Shown one piece after another: positions 34,406-45,987 of a stretch of 64,000 nucleotides of DNA. The stretch lies in the NCBI GenBank assembly GCA_030710605.1, contig CP092872.1:98590874-98654873 (forward strand), written 5' to 3'. Within the stretch, counting starts at the first letter, position 1; each line of letters begins with the position of its first letter. The DNA comes from Cordylochernes scorpioides. Lineage: Eukaryota; Arthropoda; Arachnida; Pseudoscorpiones; Chernetidae. A model generated the notes under the pieces. That model saw only the letters and a list, made by a program, of their open reading frames with translations, made no database searches and was not told where the DNA came from. Made by a program: the position numbers and the translations under genes.

Positions 34406-35166
34406 AGAAGACACACCATGTGGTGACAGAAAATTTAGAACAGTACATATAGAACATGTACCTATACCACTCTTTCACCCCTGCACAACAAAATCATCGA
34501 AATGCAGAAATTAATTGGAACATCAAGAACTGCTTGGGATGGTACAGACCTCTGTACTGTTCCAGTTGTGGGTGTAAGACAATTCCTGTTGACATTGGGA
34601 CAATGGTCCCATTTATCTGGCAAAGTGGTCTGACTTCTCAGAATGGCCAAGAACTCCAGAGAATGCCCAGGAATTCTAATGTGAGTTAGAAGCCTGTGAC
34701 AAAGCTGTTGGTTAGTTGATTTGGAAATGGTCTTGAGAAGAAGCTGGAGAAAAGGGCTTGAAGGATATCAATGGCTGCTCTTGGAATGGAGTAGATGAGG
34801 ATTTTACTGGGTGAATTTTGGTGTTTTTAAGTTAACCATTTTAAATGTAAATTTTAAATAATTTGGATAGCTCTTTTTGATACTTCATTCTATGGCTGAT
34901 GTGATGGCAAATGACACTATCATCTTGCATCTATGATCTTTATCCACTCACAGTGTGTTGGGTTAGTGCTCTTTCCCATTGGAGAAGTGAGGAGAGGTTC
35001 AATTATGTCTGATCAAGTCACTTGTTTTGGTTTGGCAAAATGATCACTCAGAGAGGTAGTTCAGTTTTACTGTACCTTCTTTTTTGAAACAACAGCAATA
35101 CAAAAATATTCTTTAAGTGTATTTTGTTAAAAAAAAACAGTAAAATAACCTAAAAAAATTAACAAC

Positions 35167-35172
35167 TTTATT
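35167..35172 (-). terminator. Polyadenylation signal of RAD1
   Basis: AATAAA on the minus strand (TGTTTAATAAAGTTG), about 170 bp past the stop in exon 7. It supports the end of the gene there. Confidence 0.6.
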
Positions 35173-35340
35173 AAACAATCAACACTTTACATAGAGAATA
35201 TATATATCTAAAAGTATGTAAATGAGTAAATATGCAAATATATATGAAACATGGCTGAGCTAGGATGCAAAGAGGTCCTCATCAGGAGTGCACTGCCAAC
35301 ACCCACTCACAACAGACTGAGGACAACAACGAGGTAACTG

Positions 35341-38300
35341 TCAACTTACAATGTACTCCACGAAACAGGCGTGGTTCTTGTCGTCTGAGGTGATGAGATA
35401 CTGGAGACTGAGGAAGCCATTGGCATCCGTGCGGAGCGAGAACTTGTCGGATTGGGTGAGGGCTCTGTAGGATGGTTTGAGGAGGCTCACCTTGTACCTG
35501 GAAGGAACAACTTCACCAACAATGGAAACAATTATGTGATAAGGTACAATTTGGATTATTGATTAGAAACATAAGATAACAAGACCAATTCAATAAATTA
35601 TGTTTTTTTTTTTTGCTTATCCCTAGTACACACGTGGTACAGGCCATGATAATCATGGTGGGTAGAAGTAGGCGACTGCTTTTACTGTAAGTGCACCACA
35701 TGTCTACACACGTGAAAAGCAGTTCAACTTTGCACTTACAAATGTGCCATAGCCCCGTTTGGTTACTTTCACTCGCTGGTGGGATTGGACTTTTGCAAGA
35801 ATCGGGAGCCATTGGAGTATTTTTTTAAATCAGAAAAAGTGCCCAATGCGGGATTCGATCCCGGGTCTTAGTGGTCAAAAACCAACAATAAATAACCAGT
35901 AATAAATTATGTATGGTGTAACAGAGTTGTTACCAGACAAAAGTAGTGAATGTAACCACACATTTTGGTCTTGTTACTCTATTCATACAAACAAGGTCTT
36001 TCATCAAAGAAGATTGAAACTTGTAAAGGCTACCTGATGGAATCAGTAATTCTTGAAGTCTTGGATGAACTGGCTTTCATTGATATTGTTAAATTATTTT
36101 TTATTCTGAATACTTGTTTCCAATTTTCATGTACATAAAAAAATAAAAGAGCTCCGCCTTTGCCGATCCCAAGCCCGGATGAAAAAGGAGGAGGGAGAGC
36201 AGTAACAAGCTCACTAAGGGTTCCTGATCCAGGGATACAGGATGAGCAACGTTTGTACTCCATGTTAGGAGCGGCTGCACATGGTGTCTGTTCCTCATGT
36301 CAGAGGCGGCCATTTATTTTGGAGCTAAGTTGGCCTGCCACTGAGTAGTGCTCCCAGTCTTAATGACAAAGGCAGACGCATTCTACTTCACCCAGTCATG
36401 ATCCTGCAACCCCAAGACATATTATTGACTGTATTGACTCATCCATTGAGGAGCTCTACTCTTCCCCGGCAGACACCATTTACAAGCTTGATACCTTAAT
36501 ATGATTGAGTGGAGATAAGAAAGAAGAAGAAGATATATAAAATATATATATTTATTTATTTGGATTTGGTCTTATTACCTTGTGCTTATAATCTATAATT
36601 CAAATTGTGCCTTATTATTAAATAAAAAGCAAAATGTGGAAAAATGTATATAACATGTGGCAAAAATAAGTTATAAATAAATAATGCTGCTAAATTTATT
36701 GTTTTGAAATTGCGATCTGTGAGCTGAAACATGCTCAAATTTTTCTTTTTAAAAAATATACTGTTTGTATATTGATAAGGCACAATTACCTTGTGTTTGT
36801 ATACTGTATATATTAAAATTTATTATAGGCCATTATCATGTTAATATTTGAAATTATTATTTTGGGACTTGGAGATTTATATTGGGTTATTCATAAGAAT
36901 AGTTCTTTATTTTAAAAATCTCAAAATTCCTTATAACAATCACAAGGCAATAAGACCAAATCCAAATAAATAAATAGTGTGTGACGTTTCGGTAACAGCA
37001 TTGTTACCATCTTCAGATAAAAGTACTGAATGAGAAATTTTACCACAGCATGTTTTAATAGTTACTGTTATCAAGTGTCTAAACAAGATAGCAGTTAGGC
37101 AGACTTGATAACAGTAACTATTTAAAACATGCTGTGGTAAAATTTCTCATTCAGTACTTTTGTATGAAGATGGTAACAATGCTGTTACCGAAATGTCACA
37201 CACTATTTATTTATTTGGATTTGGTCTTATTACCTTGTGATTATAATCTACTAGCCGAATGACCGGGCAACGCCTGTGTTTTACCCGATTGAATGTTTTG
37301 ATTCAAATACTATTTGTTACAATTATAAATTGGCGCCTTAAATAAATGCATATTTTAGTTAATAACTATAGCCTATGTGCTTTATCTGTCTATGTACTGT
37401 TGGCTTCCGTAGGCGTCTCTTACTGGGAAAAAGAAAGAGAGGATTCCATTTAGTTATTAACTAATATATGCATTTATTTAAGGAGCGACCCGCTCCAACA
37501 CAATAGTTACAAAAAGCGAATGGGGGGGGAGGAAAGTCAAAAACAAAGTGTCTCGCGCAGTGGCGGCGCCATCGTAGCGGACCAATAGGAGAGCGCCATT
37601 CCAAAAAAAAGCAAATGGTGACAGAGATGAAGAACGCATGACGCTCGTAACTGTATATAGAATAATCCAAATTGTGCCTTATCATCCTTTTAACAATGCT
37701 ATTTTCAGTGGAATAGAATTGAGGATTACCTTAGGTTTGTTAAATCCTGGGTTTGTGTTAACAAAATTTTACCCAAACCCACACCTGTGTGCAGAGAACT
37801 TACTGGTAAACTCAAAGTTCATGTGGCACATTTCTGAACGAACAATCCGGGCTGCTTAACTAAATGTTCCATGGGCTGCTGCCACGTGAAATACTCCTGG
37901 AGTCATGGTTGGTTGGTGTCATGGCTGGAGTCATGGCTGGAGTCATGGTTGGTGTCATGGTTGGTGTCATGATTGGTGAGTACTTGCAAGTAAATGGATA
38001 AGCCTAGCACATAACAACCAGCAGATATCACAGACCTGTTGACTTGGCTGACGGAGCAGTTGAAACATTCCATGATGTCAGCATCTTTGGAGAAGTCAAT
38101 CTGAAACATATCTCTGCATCAGTGGTCGGGAGTTACACATCGTTATCTAAGGTCACTGGAGTCAGTCCCACCTACAATGGAACATTAGCACAATGGAACA
38201 TTTGTCATTTATTTGTATTTGGTCTTATTACCCCGTAGTTCTGACATTAATTCCCTCCCCGGACTACAAACAAGGAGTACCTTGATGGTCCCGGCCAGTC

Positions 38301-41300
38301 CGTGGGTGGAGAGACGGAGGAACGGCTTGTCGGGGGAGATGGAGATCTCCAGGGATTCGCTGGTGAAGTCCAGATCATTCCAGGCATCTTTCAGGGCTTC
38401 AGACTGCCACAGTTCAAACACTGTTTGTCATTGTAAAGTTAGAGGTTGCCTGGCTGGAATTCATAGTTCTTCAAATTAAAGATACTTCGGCCAGTAAATA
38501 TTTTTTATTGTCTTGACTTTCGACAAAAATATTTTGTCCTCATCAGGAGCGAACAAAAATCAAAAGTTTTTGTTGAAAGTCGAGACAATAAAAAAGATTT
38601 ACTGGCCGAAGTATATTTATTTTAAAGAACTGTTTACCATCTTGCTGTCAAAATTCATCATTATTATCACTAATCATTTTGTTCAATGTTGAGGTACAAT
38701 CTGGGATCACAAGATGGTGAGGAACAATCCAAATAAATAATTTAAACGGGACATTTTGGTAATAGTGAGTGTGCTGTTAACTCTCTTCACACAAATGTGC
38801 TACAATTCAGACCTCATTAGAAGATGTGGTAACAATGCTGTTATAGAAATGTCACATTTAATTCATCTTGTGTTCTATATACAGTTAAACCTGTCTATAG
38901 CGCCCCCTCTTGGGACTCACCAAAATAGGGTGTAATAGAGAGGGGGTGCTATAGACAAGTCACTTTTAATGTAAATCGCATCATACTACGTATTTAAAAT
39001 CGGGCGCTATAGAGAGGGAGGCGCTATTTAGAGGGGGTGCTATAGACAGGTTTAACTGTATGTTTTTAAAGTTCCCTACAACCCTGAACTCCTTTTTTAA
39101 ATCCCTAGTACATGTGGTACAGGCCATGATAATCATGGTGGGTAGTTAGCGACTGCTTTTACTGTAAGCGCACCACATGTCTACACATGTGAAAAGCAGT
39201 TCGACTTTGAACTTACAAATGTGCCAGAGCCCCGTTTGGTTACTTGCACTCGCTGGTGGGGTTGGACTTTTGCAAGAATTGGGGGCCATTGGAGATTTTT
39301 TTTTTTTTTTTTAAACAGAAAAAAGTGTCCAATGTGGGAATTGAACCCGGGTCGTAGTGGTCGAAAACCAAACGGTTTAACCAACCTTCCACTTTAACAG
39401 CCTTCCATTTTAAATCCCTAGTACACGTGGTACAGGCCATGATAGTCAAGGTGGGTACTAGTTGGCAACTACCTTTACTGTAAATTAACCACTACACATG
39501 TGGCGAGCAGTTTGACATTACAAATGTGACAGAGCCATATTTAGTTACTCACTGGGGGGGGTTGGAGTTTTGAAAGAATCGAGGGCCATTAGAGCAATTT
39601 TTTTTTATTAGAAAAAAAGAGGAGGTGATAATGCACAATTTGGATTATCTATATCTATATATATATAAAAATCAATGTTTGTATGTTTGTTTGTTTGTAT
39701 GTCCGGTATACAAATTAGCAGTAGTTCACTAATTCAAACCAAAATTTCCATACATAGGTGAAAAAATACGGTGAAGATGATAGGCTATTTTTAAAAATAT
39801 ATAAATCAATTATTAAAACTATATATTCAAATTATTCTACTTAGCTCACGAACAGCGCCCTCTATCAAAGATTAGATTAAATTATGCTGATGCAAACAAA
39901 TAGATAATGCTAATAACAAAAAATTATTTTAAAAAATCTTATCTAAATATATATCACTCGGGTAGATATGCACACGGGTCAATCCCGGGGCGAAGCCCGG
40001 GTCACCCGTCTAGTAGACTATAAACACAAGGTAATAAGACCAAATCCAAATAAATAAATATTGTGTGATGTTTCGGTAACAGTGTTGTTACAGAAATGTC
40101 ACACACTATTTATTTATTTGTTTTTGGTCTTATTACCTTGTGTTTATTAGAAAAAAGTGTTCAATGCAGGATGCAATCCTGTGTTATGACACCAACAGTT
40201 CATACCACTCCTTTATTCAAAACTTGTTTCTTATCCCCTTGTGTAAAAATTACACGAATTCCATGAGTTCATGCTCCTCATGGAATGGGGTGTAGGGGTG
40301 CAGCTTTCGTTGATCATGGCACCATGATCCAGGCACACTTTGGTGAAAGTCTGACTTTGCCTGTAGTTGATTGATTTAGTGATTTATTTGATATAGTGAT
40401 TTATTTGATATAGTAATTTATTTAATTTATGATTTAGAGCAAATTAGTAATGATTAGATTTTTATAATTTAGCTCTAGCTGACCCTGATCTCTACCATGT
40501 ATGCCCCCACAGTCCTCCACGCAGCGAACAAGCCTCTCCCTTTGCCTGTAGTTTGAGGCCGTTCCTAACATGGAAGCAGACGCCTTTGCTGCCGACTCTA
40601 ACATGAGTACAGACGCAGCTCCTCTGTATCCCTGGAGTGGGACCCTTGCTGAGGTCCATTAACTGGGTCAGTTGAAGTCAGGATTTTTGAAGAGGTCTAC
40701 TCTTCTAACAATGCTGCTGTTGGTCCGCGACTACTTATTTGTCAGAGTTATTCTGCTTGTTTTGCAGCTGGCCTTCATATCTGAAGGTCGTTCCCCTATC
40801 CACCACCTGGGGACGCGCCCTATAGCAGTCAGCTCTGCCAAGGGACTCAAAACTTTAAAGTTGAAAACATCAAATTCTTCATAGTTAAGCACTAACAAAG
40901 CAGTGTGTGTAACTACAGCTGCTACATACATACACTACAGTCTCTACAAGAATGGCACAATTATAGATTATAAACACAAGGTAATAAGACCAAATCCAAA
41001 TAAATAGTGACGTTTCAGTAACAGCATTGTTACCATCTTCAGACAAAAGTATTGAATGAGAAATTTTACCACAGCATGTTTTAAAATAGTTCCTGTTATC
41101 AAGTGTGTAAACAAGACAGCAAATAAGAAGAAGATAGTTTTCTGAGAAACACAGAATATTATTCTTCGAATTAAAACTGGAAAAAACCCACCTTTTTTTT
41201 TAACTGAAATGTCACTCACTATTTATATATTTGGATTTGGTCTTATTACCCTGTGTTTGAAATTTATAATCCAAATTGTGTGCCTTATCAATGATAGATT

Positions 41301-44300
41301 ATAGTAACAATGCTGTTGCTGAAATGTCACACACAATTTATTTATTAGGATTTGGTCTTATTACCTTGTGTTTACAAGAGTTATGGCAATCTAGTAGACA
41401 GGTTTGGCTGGGAGGGTTCACCACTGATACCTACCAATATGTTGTAGAAGTTTGTCCTTTGGGAAAGAGAACAAGCTATCTAATGGATCTAAGGATGATA
41501 AATTCCCATTTGTCACTGTAGAAACAGCACCTCCCATGAGAGACCATCTAGTAAACAAGGATAGTCCTGGTCTGGCCATGTCAGATCTTCTTTGATTTTA
41601 CACAGTGGGTTGCTATGGGAGGTGATTGTATTGTCATCAAAAATGTACTCCAGCAACCTTCTTATTCTCCAGACTTAGCTACAAATCATTTCTACACTCC
41701 CCAAAACTGAAAAGGATTCCTTAAATTTCTTAAATTGACAGCAAAGAGGGAATAATAGGGGAATAAAAAAAAAGAGCATTCTTTCCCAAAGATGGCTTTC
41801 AAGAATGTTTCAAATCTCAGTAGAAACTATGTGGATCTCAAAATATCATTCATTTTTACCAATATTTCAGTTGGCTGAACGCCAACCTTTTCCAAAGAAA
41901 CTATGTGGATCTCAAAATATCATTCATTTTTACCAATATTTCAGTTGGCTGAACGCCAACCTTTTCCAAAGAAACTATGTGGATCAAAATATCATTCATT
42001 TTTACCAATATTTCAGTTGGCTGAACGCCAACCTTTTCCAAAGAAACTATGTGGATCAAAATATCATTCATTTTTACCAATATTTCAGTTGGCTGAACGC
42101 CAACCTTTTCCAAAGAAACTATGTGGATCAAAATATCATTCATTTTTACCAATATTTCAGTTGGCTGAACGCCAACCTTTTCCAAAGAAACTATGTGGAT
42201 CAAAATATCATTCATTTTTACCAATATTTCAGTTGGCTGAACGCCAACCTTTTCCAAAGAAACTATGTGGAGGGTAATGATAAGGTACAATTATAGATTA
42301 TAAACACAAGGTAATAAGACCAAATCCAAATAAATAAATAGTGTGCGACGTTTCAGCGTTGTTACCATCTTCAGACAAGTTTATCATTCAGTACTTTTGT
42401 CTGAAGATGGTAACAACGCTGAAACGTCACACACTATTTATTTGGTCTTATTACCTTGTGTTTATGTGGAGGGTATTCTGGATGGGGGCTGACCTTCATG
42501 ATGACCTTGTTCACCACACTCTCCGGGGGGAATTCAAAGTCCGGGTTGTCCCCGGGATCCAGCGTATTGATCCGGCAGTCCGTCACTACCCCTCCTTCCA
42601 CCAGCCTGGAACATCAGACAGACCTGTGTGTGGAGCTGTCTTCAACTCTATCTTACAAACAATGTCTACTGGGGATGAGAACAGCTCATCGTGGAATTAG
42701 CAGATGTTGTTAGGGGGTTGAAGTGACCAATCAGGCCAGGTTAAAGTCAACAGACTCCCTTCAGCCAATCAGAGTGCTATGTAAGACTTGCTAGGCAATG
42801 GCAATACAGTGGAACCTCACAACATGACTTGGGACCAAGATCTTTATATTGTTATATAACCAGGTTTAAAACAATTGGAACTTTAGAAGTGTGATGTTAT
42901 AGAACCAAGTTTAGACTGTTGTTAAGTCCCATTTGGATTGATAAGGCAAAATTTGGATTATAGATTATAAACACAAGATAATAAGACCAAATCCAAATAA
43001 ATAAATAGTGTGTGACGTTTCGGTAACAGCGTTGTTTCCATCTTCAGACAAAAGTATTGAATTATTTCATATTCATTCATTTATTTGGATTTGGTCTTAT
43101 TACCATGTGTTTATAATCCCATTTGGATTATGAATGAGAAATATAAGGTAACAAGACTGTTACTGAGACATCATGAACAGGTTATTTATTTGAATGTGGT
43201 CTTGTTACATCTTATGGCCATTGGTTCCATATTAATGCTATAATGGTCCAATAAAGGTTGGTTGAATTTGTAGAATTATATATTTCCCGTAGAGGGAATT
43301 CTACCAGTGGACAAACATCTTGGCTCTATACAAAATTGTTGTCAAATACATGCTCTTTGAAATACAGTAGAACATCTATGAGAGGACACTCTTGCTAGCA
43401 TACACCTCTCTACAAAGGACAGTTTTCATTACCAAACTTACTCTAATTTTTACTAATTAGCAATTCTCCGGAAAAAGGACACTTCTCTCTAAAGAACATG
43501 TTTGCTCTGCAACTATCTGTCCTTTACACAGAGGTTCTCTTCTTCTTCCTTATCTCCACTCAATCATATTAGGGTATCAAGTTGTGACCCTTGATGGTGT
43601 CTGTTTGACAACCATCATGATTGGGTGAAATAGAATGTGTCTGCCTTTGTCAAAAAGACTGGGAGCACTACTCAGTGGCAGGCCGACTTAGCTCCAAAAG
43701 AAATGGCCGCCTCTGACATGAGGAACAGACACCATGTGCAGCCGCTCTTAACATGGAGTACAAACACTGCTCATCCTGTGTCCCTTGAGTCCTTACAGCC
43801 GGGCCAGAGAGGTAGTTCTACTGTATTGAAATAATAATTAGATCCAAGATGTCATTGAGAGACTGTACATTCTCCAGCATCCTTAGAAGGTAGTAAAACT
43901 AATGTAGACTGAGTATCTATGTCAACCCCACAACGGATCTCATGGAATAGAGAAAAATAGAACAAGAGAACCCTTGCCACGGAAAAATAAACTTACTTTT
44001 AAGAAATAGAGATAGTAGCCAAAACATAAATAAACAAGAACTGGAGGATCCCACCTAAGCACAGTTGGTACAGTGGAATGGACCCAGGAGGAGCTCTGAA
44101 CCTCAGACGGCACCAGTTAGTGTTGTTTAACACTAACAAGATTTAGAACAGGCCATCTCAAGCCATTGAAAAGATAGAAAATAATAACAAAATCTACCCC
44201 ACTTGCCCAAAATGTAGCTTGGCACCTGCAGCTTCTGAACCACATATTGGCTTGCATTAGATGCACTAAACAGGACCTTTGGGAGAGGCCGCTGCTTATT

Positions 44301-45987
44301 ATAAAACAGCTGGAGGAGCATGGACTCATGGAATTGGTGTAATGTTTACACAAGGGGATAAGAAACAACAACAACACTGTCTATAAACAGCTGGAGGAGC
44401 ATGGACTCATGGAATTCATGTAATGTTTACACAAGGGGATAAGAAACAACAACAACACAGTCTATAAACAGCTGGAGGAGCATGGACTCATGTAATGTTC
44501 ACACAAGGGGATAACCGGACTTACATGAGGATGAGAGGGGAGGCCGGACTCTCACAGAACATGTTGAGGGTGGGGTGGGGTCCGGAGGTGGTGGACGGCC
44601 CAAATATGGTCAGACAGTCCTGGCACAGTCCGTGGCAGCTCAACACCCACAACATTGAACAATGTGAAGAATAAACATAAGGTAATATAACCCCAAATCC
44701 AAATAAATAAATATTCTTATCACCTTGTGTTTCTAATCCAAATTGTACTTTATCAAATGTGGATCATCAATTCAATATGAATCATCAAATCACTGATCAT
44801 CAAATGTGGATCATCAATTCAATATGAATCATCAAATCACTGATCATCAAATGTGGATCATCAATTCAATATGAATCATCAAATGTGGATCATCAATTCA
44901 ATATGAATCATCAAATCACTGATCATCAAATGTGGATCATCAATTCAATATGAATCATCAAATCACTGATCATCAAATGTGGATCATCAATTCAATATGA
45001 ATCATCAAATCACTGATCATCAAATGTGGATCATCAATTCAATATGAATCATCAAATCACTGATCATCAATTATAGATCAACAATTAGATGATATTTCTT
45101 CTGACAGATGACGCAAGCCAATCAAGAGATGCCTTTTTCTTAAATAAATTTTTTATTCAATTGTGCAATTTTATATTGGGCCGGTGCGTAATTATTGCAG
45201 CTATTTTAAAAAACCCGGAAAGGTGAGGTTTCAAGCAACAACGCTCTCCACAAAGTATTAGGAAGAAGTCTGCCACTCACCAGGAGGACATTGAGGTTGA
45301 TCTGGAAGGACAGGGACTCCTCCTTCAGATGGAACTCAGAGAAGAGGTCCGCCTGGATGAAGGCAGCGGCTTGGATACACTTTGAGTCCGTCACACTTAC
45401 TTTGAAGCCATTGGGGGTGATCACCACCAGCGCCATCTGGGGAACAAATTGATCACACAGTGGAACCTCCCTCCCATGAGAGACCACAGCTTGTCTCTCT
45501 TGGAGGTAGTCTCATTAAAGGTTGGATTCATAAAAGTATAATCACTCATGAGAAATATTACAACAGAAATTATAATAAAAACACCATTCATGCCAACCAG
45601 ATCTCCAGAGATTTGTACAATTGTTTATTACAAGGTAATAAGACCAAATCCAAATAAATAAATAAATAGTGTTTCGGTAACTGCGTTGTTACCGGAACGT
45701 CATATACTATTTATTTGGATTTGATCTTATTACCTTATAGTTCTAATCTATAACTTTCTACAACATGGTAAGGAAGAATGAGAAATTATCAGTGGTAAGC
45801 CCAATTAATGCTTTATTAATTTACCGGGCGGCGACTACTATTGAATCGTTCATGTCAAAAATATTTGATAACTCGCCTCTTTAAAATTTACAGTTTTGAG
45901 CATTTGCGAAATGTTTCTTGCATTGTCTACTGCTGCGAAAAATAAATAATTATCACGATTTCTTGTGGTTTGAGATGACTGTTCCAT
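35341..45987 (-). CDS. RAD1: RAD1, subunit of the 9-1-1 DNA-damage checkpoint clamp (seven exons)
   Basis: Exons (minus): 45877-45987, 45281-45436, 44525-44619, 42494-42605, 38281-38403, 38036-38100, 35341-35497, giving 272 residues against 282 in human. Every joint keeps frame. RAD1 forms a ring with RAD9 and HUS1 that is loaded at damaged DNA and activates ATR signalling. Segments matching known RAD1 proteins include VDNARNI (exon 1), CIQAAAFIQADLF (exon 2), EGGVVTDCRINT (exon 4), SPDKPFLRLSTHG (exon 5), SVSQVNR (exon 6), YKVSLLKPS and GFLSLQYL (exon 7). An in-frame TAG lies just upstream of the ATG at 45985-45987. Intron 1 has a GC donor (GCGAGT); all others are GT-AG. The final codons GTA AGT TGA look like a donor, but a polyA signal follows at 35167, so the stop is probably real. 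The introns are filled with SINEs, fold-back MITEs and satellites. Confidence 0.93.
35600..35885 (-). mobile_element. tRNA-derived SINE in the RAD1 sixth intron
   Basis: Inverted copy of the SINE at 34108-34405, with the B-box-like GGATTCGATCCCGGG near 35850-35865 on the plus strand. Confidence 0.6.
36155..36530 (-). mobile_element. LINE-derived fragments in the RAD1 sixth intron
   Basis: The minus strand of 36155-36360 reads a segment also found at 43640-43790, 48140-48450, 49130-49410 and 53850-54060 (QWQADLA and MAASDMRN motifs). At 36400-36530 is the 3' tail AAGCTTGATACC...GATTGAGTGGAGATAAGAAAG seen at several sites. Probably pieces of one LINE family. Confidence 0.45.
36943..37239. mobile_element. 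Fold-back MITE (family E), long palindrome
   Basis: Two arms of about 140 bp are near-perfect inverted repeats around a short loop (near 37084-37100). Outer ends CACAAGGCAATAAGACCAAA and TTTGGTCTTATTACCTTGTG; inner GTAACAGCATTGTTACC. Shorter versions occur at 40018-40145, 40970-41260, 42295-42465, 42960-43125, 45630-45745, 47445-47650, 48009-48120 and 63515-63640. Confidence 0.8.
38483..38615. mobile_element. Second fold-back MITE type
   Basis: ATACTTCGGCCAGTAAATAT on the left mirrors ATTTACTGGCCGAAGTAT on the right. The inner parts TTGTCTTGACTTTCGACAAA and TTGAAAGTCGAGACAA also pair. Partial relatives with the GACAAAA...CTCATCAGG word occur near 18980 and 55180. Confidence 0.65.
38880..39062. 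mobile_element. MITE with ACAGTTAAACCTGTCTATAG termini
   Basis: About 180 bp. The left end ACAGTTAAACCTGTCTATAG is the inverse of the right end CTATAGACAGGTTTAACTGT. Subterminal GGGGGTGCTATAGAC words repeat. TA flanks. No ORF. Confidence 0.75.
39090..39640 (-). mobile_element. Two tRNA-derived SINE copies in tandem
   Basis: 39090-39400 is a good inverted copy of the SINE at 34108. 39410-39640 is a more diverged second copy starting with the same CCCTAGTACACGTGGTACAG word. Confidence 0.6.
39645..40018 (-). mobile_element. RTE/SINE-like family A copy, inverted
   Basis: Starts with the ATATATATAAAAATCAATG tail and ends near CCCGGGTCACCCGTCTAGTA, as at 19555-19985. The interior is partly different (39840-39950). 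Confidence 0.5.
41823..42270 (+). repeat. 72/74-bp tandem repeat in RAD1 intron 4
   Basis: Six units: the first two are 74 bp, the rest 72 bp (GAAACTATGTGG recurs at 41823, 41897, 41971, 42043, 42115, 42187 and 42259). Each has the palindromic segment GTTGGCTGAACGCCAAC. Because 72 is a multiple of 3, frames stay open on both strands, but this is intron sequence. Confidence 0.92.
43366..43545. mobile_element. Pogo-like MITE fragment
   Basis: CAGTAGAACATCTATGAGAG end and GGACACTTCTCTCTAAAG words as at 18523. The right end is replaced by LINE-tail sequence from about 43545. Confidence 0.45.
44050..44350 (-). mobile_element. Dispersed repeat family G (LINE-derived?)
   Basis: Inverted relative of 51330-51640. 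Both contain the words for GGTCCTGTTTAGTGCATCTA and CTTATCCCCTTGTGTAAA. A short direct duplication (TAAACAGCTGGAGGAGCATG) occurs three times at 44270-44520. Confidence 0.5.
44756..45070 (+). repeat. 47-bp tandem repeat in RAD1 intron 2
   Basis: About seven units containing AAATGTGGATCATCAATTCA and CACTGATCATC. The third unit is about 15 bp short. Confidence 0.92.

Noticed and set aside
38078-38115. Earlier acceptor or start ATG for RAD1 exon 6 (MFQ...)
   Set aside because: Other AG sites give the wrong frame or a stop; only the acceptor TTTCAG just before 38100 keeps phase with exon 5.
41805-42296. Open frames of 124-163 codons on both strands
   Set aside because: They come from a 72-bp tandem repeat inside a RAD1 intron; the repeat period, not selection, keeps them open.
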